From contig NZ_CP187232.1 in assembly GCF_049674955.1 (NCBI RefSeq), forward strand, positions 3,658,001 through 3,722,000: a stretch of DNA of 64,000 nucleotides, written 5' to 3'. The DNA comes from Sphaerisporangium viridialbum (lineage in GTDB: Bacteria; Actinomycetota; Actinomycetes; Streptosporangiales; Streptosporangiaceae). How positions within the stretch are numbered: the first letter of the stretch is position 1; the number at the start of each line of letters is the position of its first letter. Shown piece by piece: positions 8,136-16,435 of this stretch. A program made the position numbers and the translations under genes. The notes below the pieces were generated by a model that made no database searches, was not told where the DNA came from, and saw only the letters and a list, made by a program, of their open reading frames with translations.

Positions 8136-10808
8136 ATGGAGTCGGCAGAGATCGCCCGCCGCTTCCTGCGCTTCTTCGAGGAGCGCGGACACACCGTCGT
8201 CCCCTCGGCCAGCCTTGTCGCCGAGGATCCGACGCTGCTGCTGGTCAACGCGGGCATGGTGCCCTTCAAGCCCTACTTCCTCGGCCAGAAGAAGCCGCCC
8301 TACCCCCGCGCGACCAGCGCCCAGAAGGTCATGCGCACCCTCGACATCGACGAGGTCGGCAAGACCACGCGGCACGCCAGCTTCTTCCAGATGCTCGGCA
8401 ACTTCTCCTTCGGCGACTACTTCAAGGAGCAGGCCCTTCCCTACGCGTGGGAGCTCCTCACCAGGCCCGAGTCCGAGGGCGGCTTCGGGTTCCCCGAGGA
8501 GCGCCTCTGGGTCACCGTCTACCACGACGACGACGAGGCCCACGACATCTGGCACAACAAGGTCGGCATCCCGGTCGAGCGCATCCAGCGCCGCGGGCTC
8601 GCCGACAACTACTGGCACATGGGCGTGCCGGGCCCGGGCGGCCCCTGCTCCGAGATCTACTACGACCGCGGCCCCGAGTACGGCAGGGAAGGCGGCCCGG
8701 TAGCCGACGAGAACCGCTACCTGGAGGTCTGGAACAACGTCTTCATGCAGTTCCAGCTCAGCGCGGTGCGCAGCAAGGTCGACTTCGACATCTCGGGCGA
8801 GCTGCCCGCCAAGAGCGTCGACACCGGCATGGGCCTCGAGCGCATGGCGGCGATCCTGCAGGGTGTCGACAACATCTACGAGATCGACACCACCTACAAG
8901 ATCCTCGACAGGGCGGCCGAGCTCACCAAGTCCCGCTACGGCAGGAACAACCGCGCCGACGTTTCGCTGCGGGTCGTCGCCGACCACCTGCGCGCCGGCG
9001 TCATGCTGGTGGGCGACGGCGTGCTGCCCTCCAACGAGGGCCGGGGCTACGTGCTGCGCCGCATGCTGCGCCGCGCGATCCGCAACCTGCGCCTCCTCGG
9101 CGCGGGCGAGGAGCGCTACATGCACGAGCTGGCCGCCACCACCATCGAGGCGATGGGCGACCAGTATCCCGACCTCCGGGCCGACGCCGCCCACATCCAC
9201 ACGGTGATCGACGCCGAGGAGCTCTCCTTCCTCGGCACCCTGCGCACCGGCACCGCGATCTTCGACGCGGCCGTGGAGGAGACCAAGCGCAAGGGCGTCC
9301 CGACCCTCGCGGGCAACCAGGCGTTCCAGCTCCACGACACCTACGGCTTCCCGATCGACCTGACGCTCGAGATGGCGGCCGAGCAGGGCCTCCAGGTCGA
9401 CGAGGACGGCTTCCGCCGCCTGATGAACGAGCAGCGCGACCGCGCCAAGGCCGACTCGGCGGCGAAGAAGACCGGCAACGCCGACATCTCTGTCCTCGGC
9501 GAGATGCTCGACAGGGCGGGCAAGGTCGACTTCCTCGGCTACGACAACACCACCGCCGAGGCGAACGTCATCGGCGTGCTCGTCGACGGGGCCTCGGTCC
9601 AGGCGGCGGGCGCGGGCACCACGGTCGAGGTCGTCCTCGACCGCACCCCGTTCTACGCCGAGGGCGGCGGCCAGCTCTCCGACCAGGGCGTCATCCGCAC
9701 GGGCGGCGCGCAGGTCGACATCGTGGACGTCCAGTCCCCGTTCGCGGGCCTGGTGGTGCACCGCGGCAAGGTCCGCGACGGCGAGCTGCGCGTGGGCGAG
9801 CAGGCGCTGGCCGAGATCGACATCGAGCGCCGCCGCGCGATCTCGCGCAGCCACACCGCGACCCACCTGGTCCACCGGGGCTTCCGCAACGCGCTCGGCG
9901 AGAGCGCGGCCCAGGCCGGCTCCGAGAACTCCCCTGGCCGCTTCCGCTTCGACTTCACCGCGGCCGGAGCCGTCCCGCCGACCGTCCTGCGCGACGTCGA
10001 GGACGAGGTCAACGCCATCCTGATCAACGACCTCAAGGTCAACGCCTACCACACCTCCCTCAGCGAGGCCCGCTCGATGGGCGCCCTGGCGCTCTTCGGG
10101 GAGAAGTACGGCGACGAGGTCCGCATCGTCGAGGTCGGCGACTACTCCCGCGAGCTGTGCGGCGGCACCCACGTCGCCAGCTCGGGCCAGCTCGGCCTGG
10201 TCAAGGTGCTCGGCGAGGCGTCGATCGGCGCGGGCGTGCGCCGCGTCGAGGCCCTGGTCGGCATCGACGCCTTCCGCTTCCTCGCGCGCGAGAGCGTGCT
10301 GGTCGCCCAGATCAGCGAGCAGCTCAAGGCGCGCCGCGAGGAGCTGCCCGAGCGCGTCGAGGGCATCGTCACCCGCCTGCGCACGGCGGAGCGCGAGCTT
10401 GAGAGGCTCCGCTCGGCCCAGGTGCTTGCGGCCGCCGGCGAGCTCGCCGCCTCCGCCCGTGACATCGACGGCGTGTCGGTCGTCACGCACCGCGCGCCTG
10501 ACGGCACTTCGCCCGATGACCTGCGTAAACTCGCTCTCGACGTGCGCGGCCGGTTCCCCGGTGACCGCGCTGCGATGATCGTGATCGCCGGTGTGCCCGC
10601 AGACCGTCCGGTCGTGGTCGCCGCTGTGAACGATGCGGGGCGCACCCGGGGTCTCAAGGCCGGGCGACTGGTCGGCGTCGCCGCCAAGGCACTTGGGGGT
10701 GGCGGTGGCGGTAAGGATGATGTCGCGCAGGGTGGTGGAGCCCGTCCTGAGGCGATCGGAGACGCGCTCGGCGCCGTCGAGCACGCGATCCGGGAGACGC
10801 TGTCCTGA
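8136..10808 (+). CDS. alaS: alanyl-tRNA synthetase
   Basis: 890 residues, full length. The catalytic core begins at once (RRFLRFFEERGHTVVPSASL, then LLLVNAGMVPFKPYFLG). The editing domain carries HTATHLVH at about 573 and the metal-binding CGGTHV at about 675. A C-terminal coiled-coil and DHHA1 domain runs to the end (GRFPGDRAAMIVIAG, then the glycine-rich GGGGGGKDDVAQGGG). It charges tRNA-Ala and clears mischarged Ser/Gly. The ATG follows the DUF6167 stop by one base. No T-box was seen upstream. Confidence 0.98.
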   Translation: MESAEIARRFLRFFEERGHTVVPSASLVAEDPTLLLVNAGMVPFKPYFLGQKKPPYPRATSAQKVMRTLDIDEVGKTTRHASFFQMLGNFSFGDYFKEQALPYAWELLTRPESEGGFGFPEERLWVTVYHDDDEAHDIWHNKVGIPVERIQRRGLADNYWHMGVPGPGGPCSEIYYDRGPEYGREGGPVADENRYLEVWNNVFMQFQLSAVRSKVDFDISGELPAKSVDTGMGLERMAAILQGVDNIYEIDTTYKILDRAAELTKSRYGRNNRADVSLRVVADHLRAGVMLVGDGVLPSNEGRGYVLRRMLRRAIRNLRLLGAGEERYMHELAATTIEAMGDQYPDLRADAAHIHTVIDAEELSFLGTLRTGTAIFDAAVEETKRKGVPTLAGNQAFQLHDTYGFPIDLTLEMAAEQGLQVDEDGFRRLMNEQRDRAKADSAAKKTGNADISVLGEMLDRAGKVDFLGYDNTTAEANVIGVLVDGASVQAAGAGTTVEVVLDRTPFYAEGGGQLSDQGVIRTGGAQVDIVDVQSPFAGLVVHRGKVRDGELRVGEQALAEIDIERRRAISRSHTATHLVHRGFRNALGESAAQAGSENSPGRFRFDFTAAGAVPPTVLRDVEDEVNAILINDLKVNAYHTSLSEARSMGALALFGEKYGDEVRIVEVGDYSRELCGGTHVASSGQLGLVKVLGEASIGAGVRRVEALVGIDAFRFLARESVLVAQISEQLKARREELPERVEGIVTRLRTAERELERLRSAQVLAAAGELAASARDIDGVSVVTHRAPDGTSPDDLRKLALDVRGRFPGDRAAMIVIAGVPADRPVVVAAVNDAGRTRGLKAGRLVGVAAKALGGGGGGKDDVAQGGGARPEAIGDALGAVEHAIRETLS

Positions 10809-10851
10809 TCGTGCGACTCTGGCGCGCGCGCTTCCACGCCCGGAGGGTGCG

Positions 10852-11349
10852 GTGAGGCGCGGGGTCCGGCTCGGCGTCGACGTCGGCTCGGTCCGCGTCG
10901 GCGTGGCCCGCAGCGACCCTTCGGGGCTGCTGGCCACGCCGGTGGAGACCGTGCGGCGCGGCCGGGGCGACCTCGACCGCATCGCCGAGATCGCCGGCGA
11001 GTGCGAGGCGATCGAGATCGTCGTCGGCCTCCCCACCTCGCTGTCGGGCCGCGAGAGCCACGCGGCGGCGGCGGCGCGGCAGTTCGCCGTGCGGCTCGCC
11101 GCACGGCTCGCGCCCACGCCCGTCCGCCTGTACGACGAGCGGCTGACCACCGTGACCGCGCAGCAGGGCCTGCGGGCCAGCGGCGTCAAGGCGAAGAACC
11201 AGCGGGCGGTGGTCGACCAGGCGGCGGCCGTGGTGCTGCTGCAGGCCGCCCTGGACGCCGAGCGGGCCGGCGGCGCCCCGCCGGGCAGACCCGTCGAGCC
11301 ACCGGGGCAGCGCCCCGGTGGGGAATCGAGCGCCGGGCCCTCGGCGTGA
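10852..11349 (+). CDS. ruvX: RuvX/YqgF family Holliday junction resolvase-like protein
   Basis: 165 residues with an RNase H-like fold. LGVDVGSVRVGVARSDPSG carries the first acidic residue, then VVGLPTSLSG, then DERLTTVTAQQGL and a C-terminal VVDQAAAVVLLQAAL with the last Asp. The family is implicated in pre-16S rRNA maturation and was first annotated as a putative Holliday junction resolvase. The GTG at 10852 is preceded by a GGAGG; an upstream in-frame extension would read through the alaS end. It overlaps the first mltG gene (GTGA). Confidence 0.9.
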   Translation: MRRGVRLGVDVGSVRVGVARSDPSGLLATPVETVRRGRGDLDRIAEIAGECEAIEIVVGLPTSLSGRESHAAAAARQFAVRLAARLAPTPVRLYDERLTTVTAQQGLRASGVKAKNQRAVVDQAAAVVLLQAALDAERAGGAPPGRPVEPPGQRPGGESSAGPSA

Positions 11350-12500
11350 ACCGGCCCGCCGGTCCCGGCGAGGGCGGCGGCGACGATTCCGAAGACCTGA
11401 TCTCCTTCAGCGACGAGCGGGTGCCCGAAGGCGCCGACGAGCGCCGGGCACGAGCCGGGCGCGGTAAACGAGCCCTGATGCTGCTGGTCGGCGGGGGCAG
11501 CGCCGTGCTGGTCGCCGCGGGCCTCGCCGGTGCGTTCGCGCTGTTCGGGCCGCTGATGAGGCCCGACGACTTCGACGGCAAGGGCTCTGATCCCGTAGTG
11601 GTCGAGATCGTCCCCGGCGCCAGCGCCGGGCAGGTCGCCGACGCCCTCGTACGGGCGGACGTGGTGGCGAGCGCCCGTTCCTTCGTCAATGTGGTGGAGG
11701 AGCGCGGCAAGTCGGGCAGCCTCCGGCCCGGCCGCTATGCCCTGCGCAAGCACATGTCCGCGGCCTCGGCGCTCGACCTCCTCATGGCGCCGCAGTCCAA
11801 GATCCGCAAGCGGGTGACGATTCCCGAGGGGCTGCGCGCGGCCGAGGCGATGGCCCGCCTGTCGAAGGGATCGGGGCTGCCCGAGGCCGAGCTGGCCAAG
11901 GTGGCCGCCAAGCCGGCCGAGCTGGCGCTGCCGGGGTACGCCAAGGAGACCGTCGAGGGCTTCCTGTTCCCCGCCACCTACGACATCGAGCCCGCCACGA
12001 CACCGCGCGATCTGCTGCGGTCGATGGTCCGCAGGTTCAGGCACGCGGCGGCCCACGTGGACCTGGAGGCGGGGGCCGCGGAGCACCGCCTGTCCCCGCG
12101 TGACGTGGTGGTCATCGCGAGCATCGTGCAGGCCGAGGGCGGCAGGGACAGCGATTATCCGATGATCGCCAGAGTCATCTACAATCGCCTCGCGTCCGGA
12201 GCCAAGCTGGAGATGGACAGCACGGTGATGTACGGCCTGGGCAAGCACGGCATCGTGGCCTCACACGCCGAGATCAAGCGCGACACCCCCTACAACACTT
12301 ACATGCACCCCGGGCTGCCGCCCGGTCCGATCAGCAATCCCGGCGAGGCCGCGCTCCGTGCGGCGCTTCGTCCGGCTAAGGGTGATTGGTACTGGTTTGT
12401 CACGATCGACCCACAGCGTAGAATCACGAAATTCACTAACAAAGAGAGTGAGTTCGTGAAACTGCGAGAAGAGCTGAACAAACGTCTCGGGCAGCACTGA
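11346..12500 (+). CDS. mltG: MltG-type endolytic transglycosylase, copy 1
   Basis: 384 residues: a charged cytoplasmic N-terminus (1-43), one membrane segment at about 44-70, a LysM-like subdomain (VVEIVPGASAGQVADALV) and the YceG/MltG catalytic domain. The catalytic Glu lies in ASIVQAEGG at about E264, followed by YPMIARVIYNRL, LEMDSTVMYGLG, and PYNTYMHPGLPPGPISNPGE. MltG cleaves nascent glycan strands and so limits peptidoglycan strand length. The GTG overlaps the ruvX stop by 4 bases. A second, similar gene follows 157 bases downstream, which is not the usual arrangement. Both copies keep the key residues. Confidence 0.92.
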   Translation: MNRPAGPGEGGGDDSEDLISFSDERVPEGADERRARAGRGKRALMLLVGGGSAVLVAAGLAGAFALFGPLMRPDDFDGKGSDPVVVEIVPGASAGQVADALVRADVVASARSFVNVVEERGKSGSLRPGRYALRKHMSAASALDLLMAPQSKIRKRVTIPEGLRAAEAMARLSKGSGLPEAELAKVAAKPAELALPGYAKETVEGFLFPATYDIEPATTPRDLLRSMVRRFRHAAAHVDLEAGAAEHRLSPRDVVVIASIVQAEGGRDSDYPMIARVIYNRLASGAKLEMDSTVMYGLGKHGIVASHAEIKRDTPYNTYMHPGLPPGPISNPGEAALRAALRPAKGDWYWFVTIDPQRRITKFTNKESEFVKLREELNKRLGQH

Positions 12501-12657
12501 TGCCCGGCGGAACTGCCATCGCCCCCCGTACGCGCCCGGTCACCCGGGCCGGCGCGGCCCCGGGCGTGGGGACGACGGCTTGTCTGGTATGTCTCACCGA
12601 TTCGGGGCACTCGCTTGACGACGGGCCGGTCCTACCGGGAGATTGGCGAGCGCACCT

Positions 12658-13824
12658 ATGAACGATCTGGACCTCGATAGTCTGCTGGGTGCCGAGGACG
12701 ACGAAGGTCCCCGGCGCCGATCTCGTGCTTCCTCCAGAACGGCACGCAGCCGCAGCAGGCGACGTCAGCGCCGCCAGCGCCGCAAGGGCTTCGTGGCCTT
12801 CTTCGTCGCGATGATCATCATCGTCGGCGTCCTCGGCGTCGGCGGTTACTACGGCTACAACTGGATCCGCGGCGTCGCGATCCCCAAGGACTTCACCGGG
12901 CAGGGCTCCGGCGAGGTGCTCGTTGAGATCAAGGAGGGGCAGAGCGCCACCGAGGTGGCCCAGACCCTCGTCGACCAGGGCGTCGTGGCCAGTGAGCGCG
13001 CCTTCGTCAACGCCATCGGCGCCGCAGGCAAGAGCGCCTCGCTCCAGCCGGGGGAGTACAAGCTGCGCAAGGGCATGGCCGCCAGCAACGCCGTCCCCCT
13101 GCTCGACCCCAAGCGCCGGCTGCAGACCACCCTCACCGTGAGGGAGGGGCTTCGGCTCTCGCAGATCCTCGAGCAGCTGTCGACCGCCACGGGCAAGCCG
13201 GTGGCCGAGTTCCGCAAGGCAGCCAAGGACGCCAAGGCGCTCGACCTCCCGTCCTACGCCAAGGGCAGGCTGGAGGGCTTCGCCTTCCCGGCCACCTACG
13301 AGGTCTCGCCCAAGTCGAGCCCCGACGAGGTCCTCGCCGCGATGGTGGCGCGCTACAAGCGCGCGGCCGACGACGCCGGCCTCGTGGCGGGCGCCAGGCG
13401 GGTGGGCCGCACACCGCTGGAGATCATGACGATCGCCAGCATCGTGCAGGCCGAGTCGGGCAGCGTGCGCGACATGCCCAAGGTCGCGCGGGTCATCTAC
13501 AACCGGCTGAACCGCTCGCCGCAGATGATGCTCCAGATGGACAGCACGGTCATGTACGGGCTGAACAAGTTCGGCATCGCGGCCACCCACGAGGAGATCA
13601 AGAGCAAGTCGCCGTACAACACCTACGCGCGCCTCGGCCTGCCGCCCGGCCCGATCGGGAACCCCGGCGATCACGCCATCGAGGCCGCGCTGAAGCCCGC
13701 CGACGGCACCTGGCTGTTCTTCGTGACCACCGACCCGAAGAAGGGCATCACCAAGTTCACCGACTCCGAGGCGGAGTTCTTCAAGCTGGCCGAGGAGTTC
13801 AACCAGAACCACAGGACGGGCTGA
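12658..13824 (+). CDS. mltG: MltG-type endolytic transglycosylase, copy 2
   Basis: 388 residues from the ATG; an in-frame TTG at 12643 is less likely because GGCGAG sits 7 bases before the ATG. The layout matches copy 1: a very basic cytoplasmic segment (about 18-43, many Arg), a membrane helix at about 44-66 (FVAFFVAMIIIVGVLGVGG), a LysM-like region (LVEIKEGQSATEVAQTLV) and the catalytic domain with ASIVQAESG (Glu at about 266), VARVIYNRL and LQMDSTVMYGLN. Its stop overlaps the aroE ATG (TGATG), the position the single mltG normally takes, so this may be the ancestral copy. Confidence 0.92.
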   Translation: MNDLDLDSLLGAEDDEGPRRRSRASSRTARSRSRRRQRRQRRKGFVAFFVAMIIIVGVLGVGGYYGYNWIRGVAIPKDFTGQGSGEVLVEIKEGQSATEVAQTLVDQGVVASERAFVNAIGAAGKSASLQPGEYKLRKGMAASNAVPLLDPKRRLQTTLTVREGLRLSQILEQLSTATGKPVAEFRKAAKDAKALDLPSYAKGRLEGFAFPATYEVSPKSSPDEVLAAMVARYKRAADDAGLVAGARRVGRTPLEIMTIASIVQAESGSVRDMPKVARVIYNRLNRSPQMMLQMDSTVMYGLNKFGIAATHEEIKSKSPYNTYARLGLPPGPIGNPGDHAIEAALKPADGTWLFFVTTDPKKGITKFTDSEAEFFKLAEEFNQNHRTG

Positions 13825-14654
13825 TGGAGCGGCGTGCCGCCGTGCTCGGATCGCCCATCGCGCACTCCCTCTCGCCGTGCCTGCACCGGGCCGCGTACGA
13901 CGCCCTCGGGCTGCGCGGCTGGCGGTACGACGCGATCGAGTGCGACGAGCGGGGCCTGGCCGGGCTGCTGTCCGGCATGGGCCCCGAGTGGGCGGGCCTG
14001 TCGCTGACCATGCCGCTCAAGCGGGCCGTGCTGCCCCTGCTGGACACCGTCTCCGACCTCGCCGTCGAGGTCGGAGGGGTGAACACCGTGGTGTTCCGCG
14101 ACGGCGGGCGGCACGGTGAGAACACCGACGTCCACGGCATCGTCCAGGCGCTCACCGAATCGGGGGCGGCGGCTCCCCGGGCGGCGACGATCCTCGGCGG
14201 CGGCGCCACGGCGGCCTCCTCGCTCGCCGCGCTCCGCGAGCTCGGCCTCTCGTCGGCGACGCTGGTGGCCCGCGACCCGTCGCGGGCCAGGGAGACGGCC
14301 GAGGTGGCCGAGCGGCTCGGCATGGCTTTGACCGTGCAGACCTTCGACAAGCTCGACACCGCGCTCGACGTGGACCTGGTCGTCTCGACGCTGCCCGCCG
14401 GAGCGGCGGACTCCTACGCTGAGGCGCTCACCGCGGTTCCCGCCGTGTTCGACGTGGTCTACGCTCCCTGGCCGACGCCGCTGGCACGGGCCGTGCGCGC
14501 CGCGGGCGGCACGGTGGTCGGCGGGTTCGCCATGCTGCTCCACCAGGCCGTACGCCAGGTGGAGCTGTACACGGGCCGGGGGGAGGTCCCGGTGGAGATC
14601 GTGCGAGCGGCCGGCGAGGCCGAGATCATCAGACGAGCGGCTCGAACGGATTGA
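13824..14654 (+). CDS. aroE: shikimate dehydrogenase
   Basis: 276 residues. It reduces 3-dehydroshikimate with NADPH in aromatic amino acid synthesis. Signatures: the substrate-binding GSPIAHSLSPCLHRAAY at about 9-25, the catalytic Lys at about 66 in LTMPLKRAV, GGVNTVVF, ENTDVHGI, the glycine-rich nucleotide loop ILGGGATAASSLAALRELG, and the C-terminal GFAMLLHQAVRQVELYTG. Translationally coupled to the second mltG. Its 3' end overlaps the convergent toxin gene by about 26 bases, which suggests that gene pair arrived later. Confidence 0.95.
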   Translation: MERRAAVLGSPIAHSLSPCLHRAAYDALGLRGWRYDAIECDERGLAGLLSGMGPEWAGLSLTMPLKRAVLPLLDTVSDLAVEVGGVNTVVFRDGGRHGENTDVHGIVQALTESGAAAPRAATILGGGATAASSLAALRELGLSSATLVARDPSRARETAEVAERLGMALTVQTFDKLDTALDVDLVVSTLPAGAADSYAEALTAVPAVFDVVYAPWPTPLARAVRAAGGTVVGGFAMLLHQAVRQVELYTGRGEVPVEIVRAAGEAEIIRRAARTD

Positions 14655-15051
14655 CCACCCGCACCCCGGTGCTCGCGACGTCCTTCACGTTGCGGGTCAC
14701 CAGGGTCCATCCCCGTACGAGCGCGGTGGCCGCCAGGAGACCGTCGACCGCGGGAAGGGGTGAGGTCGCACGCAGCCGCCCCCACTCCTCCGCGACCTCC
14801 GAGGTCACCGGGATGATGCGGTCACGGAAGTCGCGGTATAGCGCGTCCAGCCACGCGTCGATGAACTCGGCCTGGCGGGAATCGCGCCGCCTGAGCCGCT
14901 CGGCCCCGTAACGGACCTCTCCGACCACCAGCGTGCTGAGGTAGAGCGAGGGGCCGTGCACGGACTCCACCCATTCCATGACCTGCGTGTCAGGCTCACG
15001 CTTCCGTGTCTCGGAGACCACGTTCGTGTCGAGGAGGTAGCCGGTGGTCAC
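14629..15051 (-). CDS. PIN-domain ribonuclease toxin (VapC-like)
   Basis: 140 residues from a GTG that overlaps the antitoxin stop by 4 bases; a longer in-frame extension upstream would run through the antitoxin and is rejected. PIN-domain acidic residues are in place: D8 in YLLDTNVVSE, E45 in VVGEVRYG, D103 in AVDGLLAATA and D124 in NVKDV. VapC toxins are Mg-dependent endoribonucleases that cut tRNA or rRNA and are held inactive by their partner. Its C-terminal coding end overlaps the 3' end of aroE on the other strand. Confidence 0.9.
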   Translation of the reverse strand: MTTGYLLDTNVVSETRKREPDTQVMEWVESVHGPSLYLSTLVVGEVRYGAERLRRRDSRQAEFIDAWLDALYRDFRDRIIPVTSEVAEEWGRLRATSPLPAVDGLLAATALVRGWTLVTRNVKDVASTGVRVVNPFEPLV

Positions 15052-15296
15052 CGGCCGAGCTCGACTTCGCGAGGGAATTCCCTGGGTGGGAGTTCCAGCT
15101 TGTCCCACGGAGGGGATGAGCGGAGGAACTCCTTGAAGTCGGGGGCGCCGTGCCGCAGGCGCCGGTATTCGGCGATGTCGATGATGACGGCGACCTCCTC
15201 GCCGTGGCGGGTCACCACCTGCGGGCCCTCGTCGTGAGCCTGGCGGATCACCTCGCTGAGGCGCTGCTTCGCCTCCTGCAACTGCCATTGACCCAT
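15048..15296 (-). CDS. Phd/YefM-type antitoxin
   Basis: 82 residues. N-terminal WQLQEAKQRLSEVIRQAHDEGPQVVTRHGEEVAVIIDIAEYRRL is the classic Phd/YefM DNA-binding fold; the C-terminal Pro/Glu-rich tail would wrap the toxin. The start is the second of two in-frame ATGs, since GGAGG lies five bases before it and overlaps the first ATG at 15308. Toxin and antitoxin overlap by 4 bases with the antitoxin first, as usual. It should repress its own promoter together with the toxin. Confidence 0.88.
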   Translation of the reverse strand: MGQWQLQEAKQRLSEVIRQAHDEGPQVVTRHGEEVAVIIDIAEYRRLRHGAPDFKEFLRSSPPWDKLELPPREFPREVELGR

Positions 15297-15306
15297 GTAG
15301 ACCTCC

Positions 15307-15343
15307 ATCTAGTCTGTCTAGATCCGCACGAGGATCCTACCAA
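15307..15343 (-). promoter_or_regulatory. promoter and operator of the toxin-antitoxin pair
   Basis: On the minus strand TTGGTA (15338-15343) and TAGACA (15315-15320) are separated by exactly 17 bases, a good sigma-70-type pair. A 6-bp inverted repeat (ATCTAG at 15307-15312, CTAGAT at 15318-15323) overlaps the -10 box. That is where an autorepressing Phd-type complex would bind. Binding itself is inference. Confidence 0.6.
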
Positions 15344-15447
15344 TTCATCGCCTTCCGTGTCCGGCTAATCACAGATCGTAAGGTGGTTGGGGGACTATTC
15401 GGTGGGCACTCGGTGTTGTGGTAATGTTGCTGCTTGATCGGTCCGGC

Positions 15448-15555
15448 ATGGCTGCTGGACGCGCAAGCGGAGGTCTTCCTCCCACCTGTTCGACCGAAGG
15501 GTCGGCGGGTCAAGGATCACTACCGGACTCCTCCGGGGAGCTCGTGGTCATATGA
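15448..15555 (+). CDS. possible leader peptide upstream of infC
   Basis: A 35-codon open frame starting at an ATG and beginning MAAGRASGGLPP. Its TGA lies exactly in the loop of a long hairpin (15538-15566) that precedes the terminator-like stem. No strong ribosome binding site is visible, so translation is uncertain. Reported because position and stop placement would suit attenuation. Confidence 0.3.
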   Translation: MAAGRASGGLPPTCSTEGSAGQGSLPDSSGELVVI

Positions 15556-15599
15556 TCACCGAGCTCGGTGGCCCCGCATGCGCGACGTGTGGGGCTTTT
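15538..15599 (+). promoter_or_regulatory. attenuator-like leader structure of infC-rpmI-rplT
   Basis: Two adjacent hairpins. The first (15538-15566) pairs GAGCTC arms plus several inner bases around TCATATGA. The second is a 10-bp stem (15571-15580 with 15586-15595, two wobble pairs) followed by TTTT, an intrinsic-terminator shape. The run CCGGGG at 15532-15537 could instead pair with the CCCC of the terminator arm, giving a mutually exclusive fold. In other bacteria this operon is controlled in the leader by L20; the same role here is inference. Confidence 0.55.
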
Positions 15600-15670
15600 C
15601 GCATTCACGCGGAAGCTCCCATCACGGTCAAGCACCGACGCGGATAAATGCCAGGTACCTAGGAGGTCCC

Positions 15671-16300
15671 ATCAGCACTGAGCCCCGCATCAACGAGCGT
15701 ATTCGCGTGCCAGAGGTCCGCCTCGTGGGCCCGAACGGCGAGCAGGTCGGCATCGTCTCCATCGGCGATGCGCTGAAGCTGGCCCAAGAGTCCGATCTCG
15801 ACCTGGTCGAGGTCGCGGCGACGGCTCGTCCGCCCGTGTGCAAGCTCATGGACTACGGCAAGTTCAAGTACGAGTCCGCCATGAAGGCACGTGAGGCGCG
15901 CCGTAACCAGGCGCACACGATCATCAAGGAGATCAAGCTCCGGCCGAAGATCGACCCGCATGACTACGAGACCAAGAAGGGTCACGTCGTGCGGTTCCTC
16001 AAGGCGGGGGACAAGGTCAAGGTCACGATCATGTTCCGCGGACGTGAGCAGTCCCGTCCCGAACTGGGCTTCCGGCTCCTGCAGAGGCTGGCGGAGGACG
16101 TCACGGAGCTCGGCTTCGTCGAGTCCCAGCCCAAGCAGGACGGCCGAAACATGATCATGGTGATCGGGCCGCACAAGAAGAAGGCCGAGGCCAAGGCCGA
16201 GCGCGCCGCGGCTCGCGCCAGAACCTCCGGCGATCCGGCGGAGGGCGAGGACATGAGCCTCGACCACGACATGGCGTCGGCATCGGAGCCGCAGGAGTGA
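15671..16300 (+). CDS. infC: translation initiation factor IF-3, probable ATC start
   Basis: 209 residues. IF-3 binds the 30S subunit, prevents premature 50S joining and proofreads start codons. The protein reads from STEPRINERIRVPEVRLVG through IGDALKLAQESDLDLVEV, PPVCKLMDYGKFKYE, KIDPHDYETKKGHVVRFL and KVTIMFRGREQSRPELG, with a variable Glu/Ala-rich tail. The family normally begins right at this STEPRIN segment. The codon there is ATC, preceded by a perfect AGGAGG four bases upstream. A non-standard start codon is the known basis of infC autoregulation in E. coli (AUU). Upstream in-frame ATG or GTG codons would add up to 79 unrelated residues running through the leader hairpins. Confidence 0.92.
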   Translation: MSTEPRINERIRVPEVRLVGPNGEQVGIVSIGDALKLAQESDLDLVEVAATARPPVCKLMDYGKFKYESAMKAREARRNQAHTIIKEIKLRPKIDPHDYETKKGHVVRFLKAGDKVKVTIMFRGREQSRPELGFRLLQRLAEDVTELGFVESQPKQDGRNMIMVIGPHKKKAEAKAERAAARARTSGDPAEGEDMSLDHDMASASEPQE

Positions 16301-16435
16301 CCCGCCCCGCCTGACAGCTCGGCGGGATGCGAGAAGACACCGAGACCGGGTCAGGGAGTGCGGTCGGGCACGCTCCTGACTGGGGTACCTTGACCCGGGA
16401 TATCGGCACGGACGAATGAGGGAGAGACGGCTGAC

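Noticed and set aside
8097..12248. 1383-residue antisense frame across alaS, ruvX and mltG
   Set aside because: Explained by GC-rich codons of three well-supported genes on the plus strand.
15434..15670. N-terminal extension of IF-3 by 79 residues
   Set aside because: The extension has no similarity to the family and runs through the leader hairpins; the ATC behind AGGAGG fits the family start.
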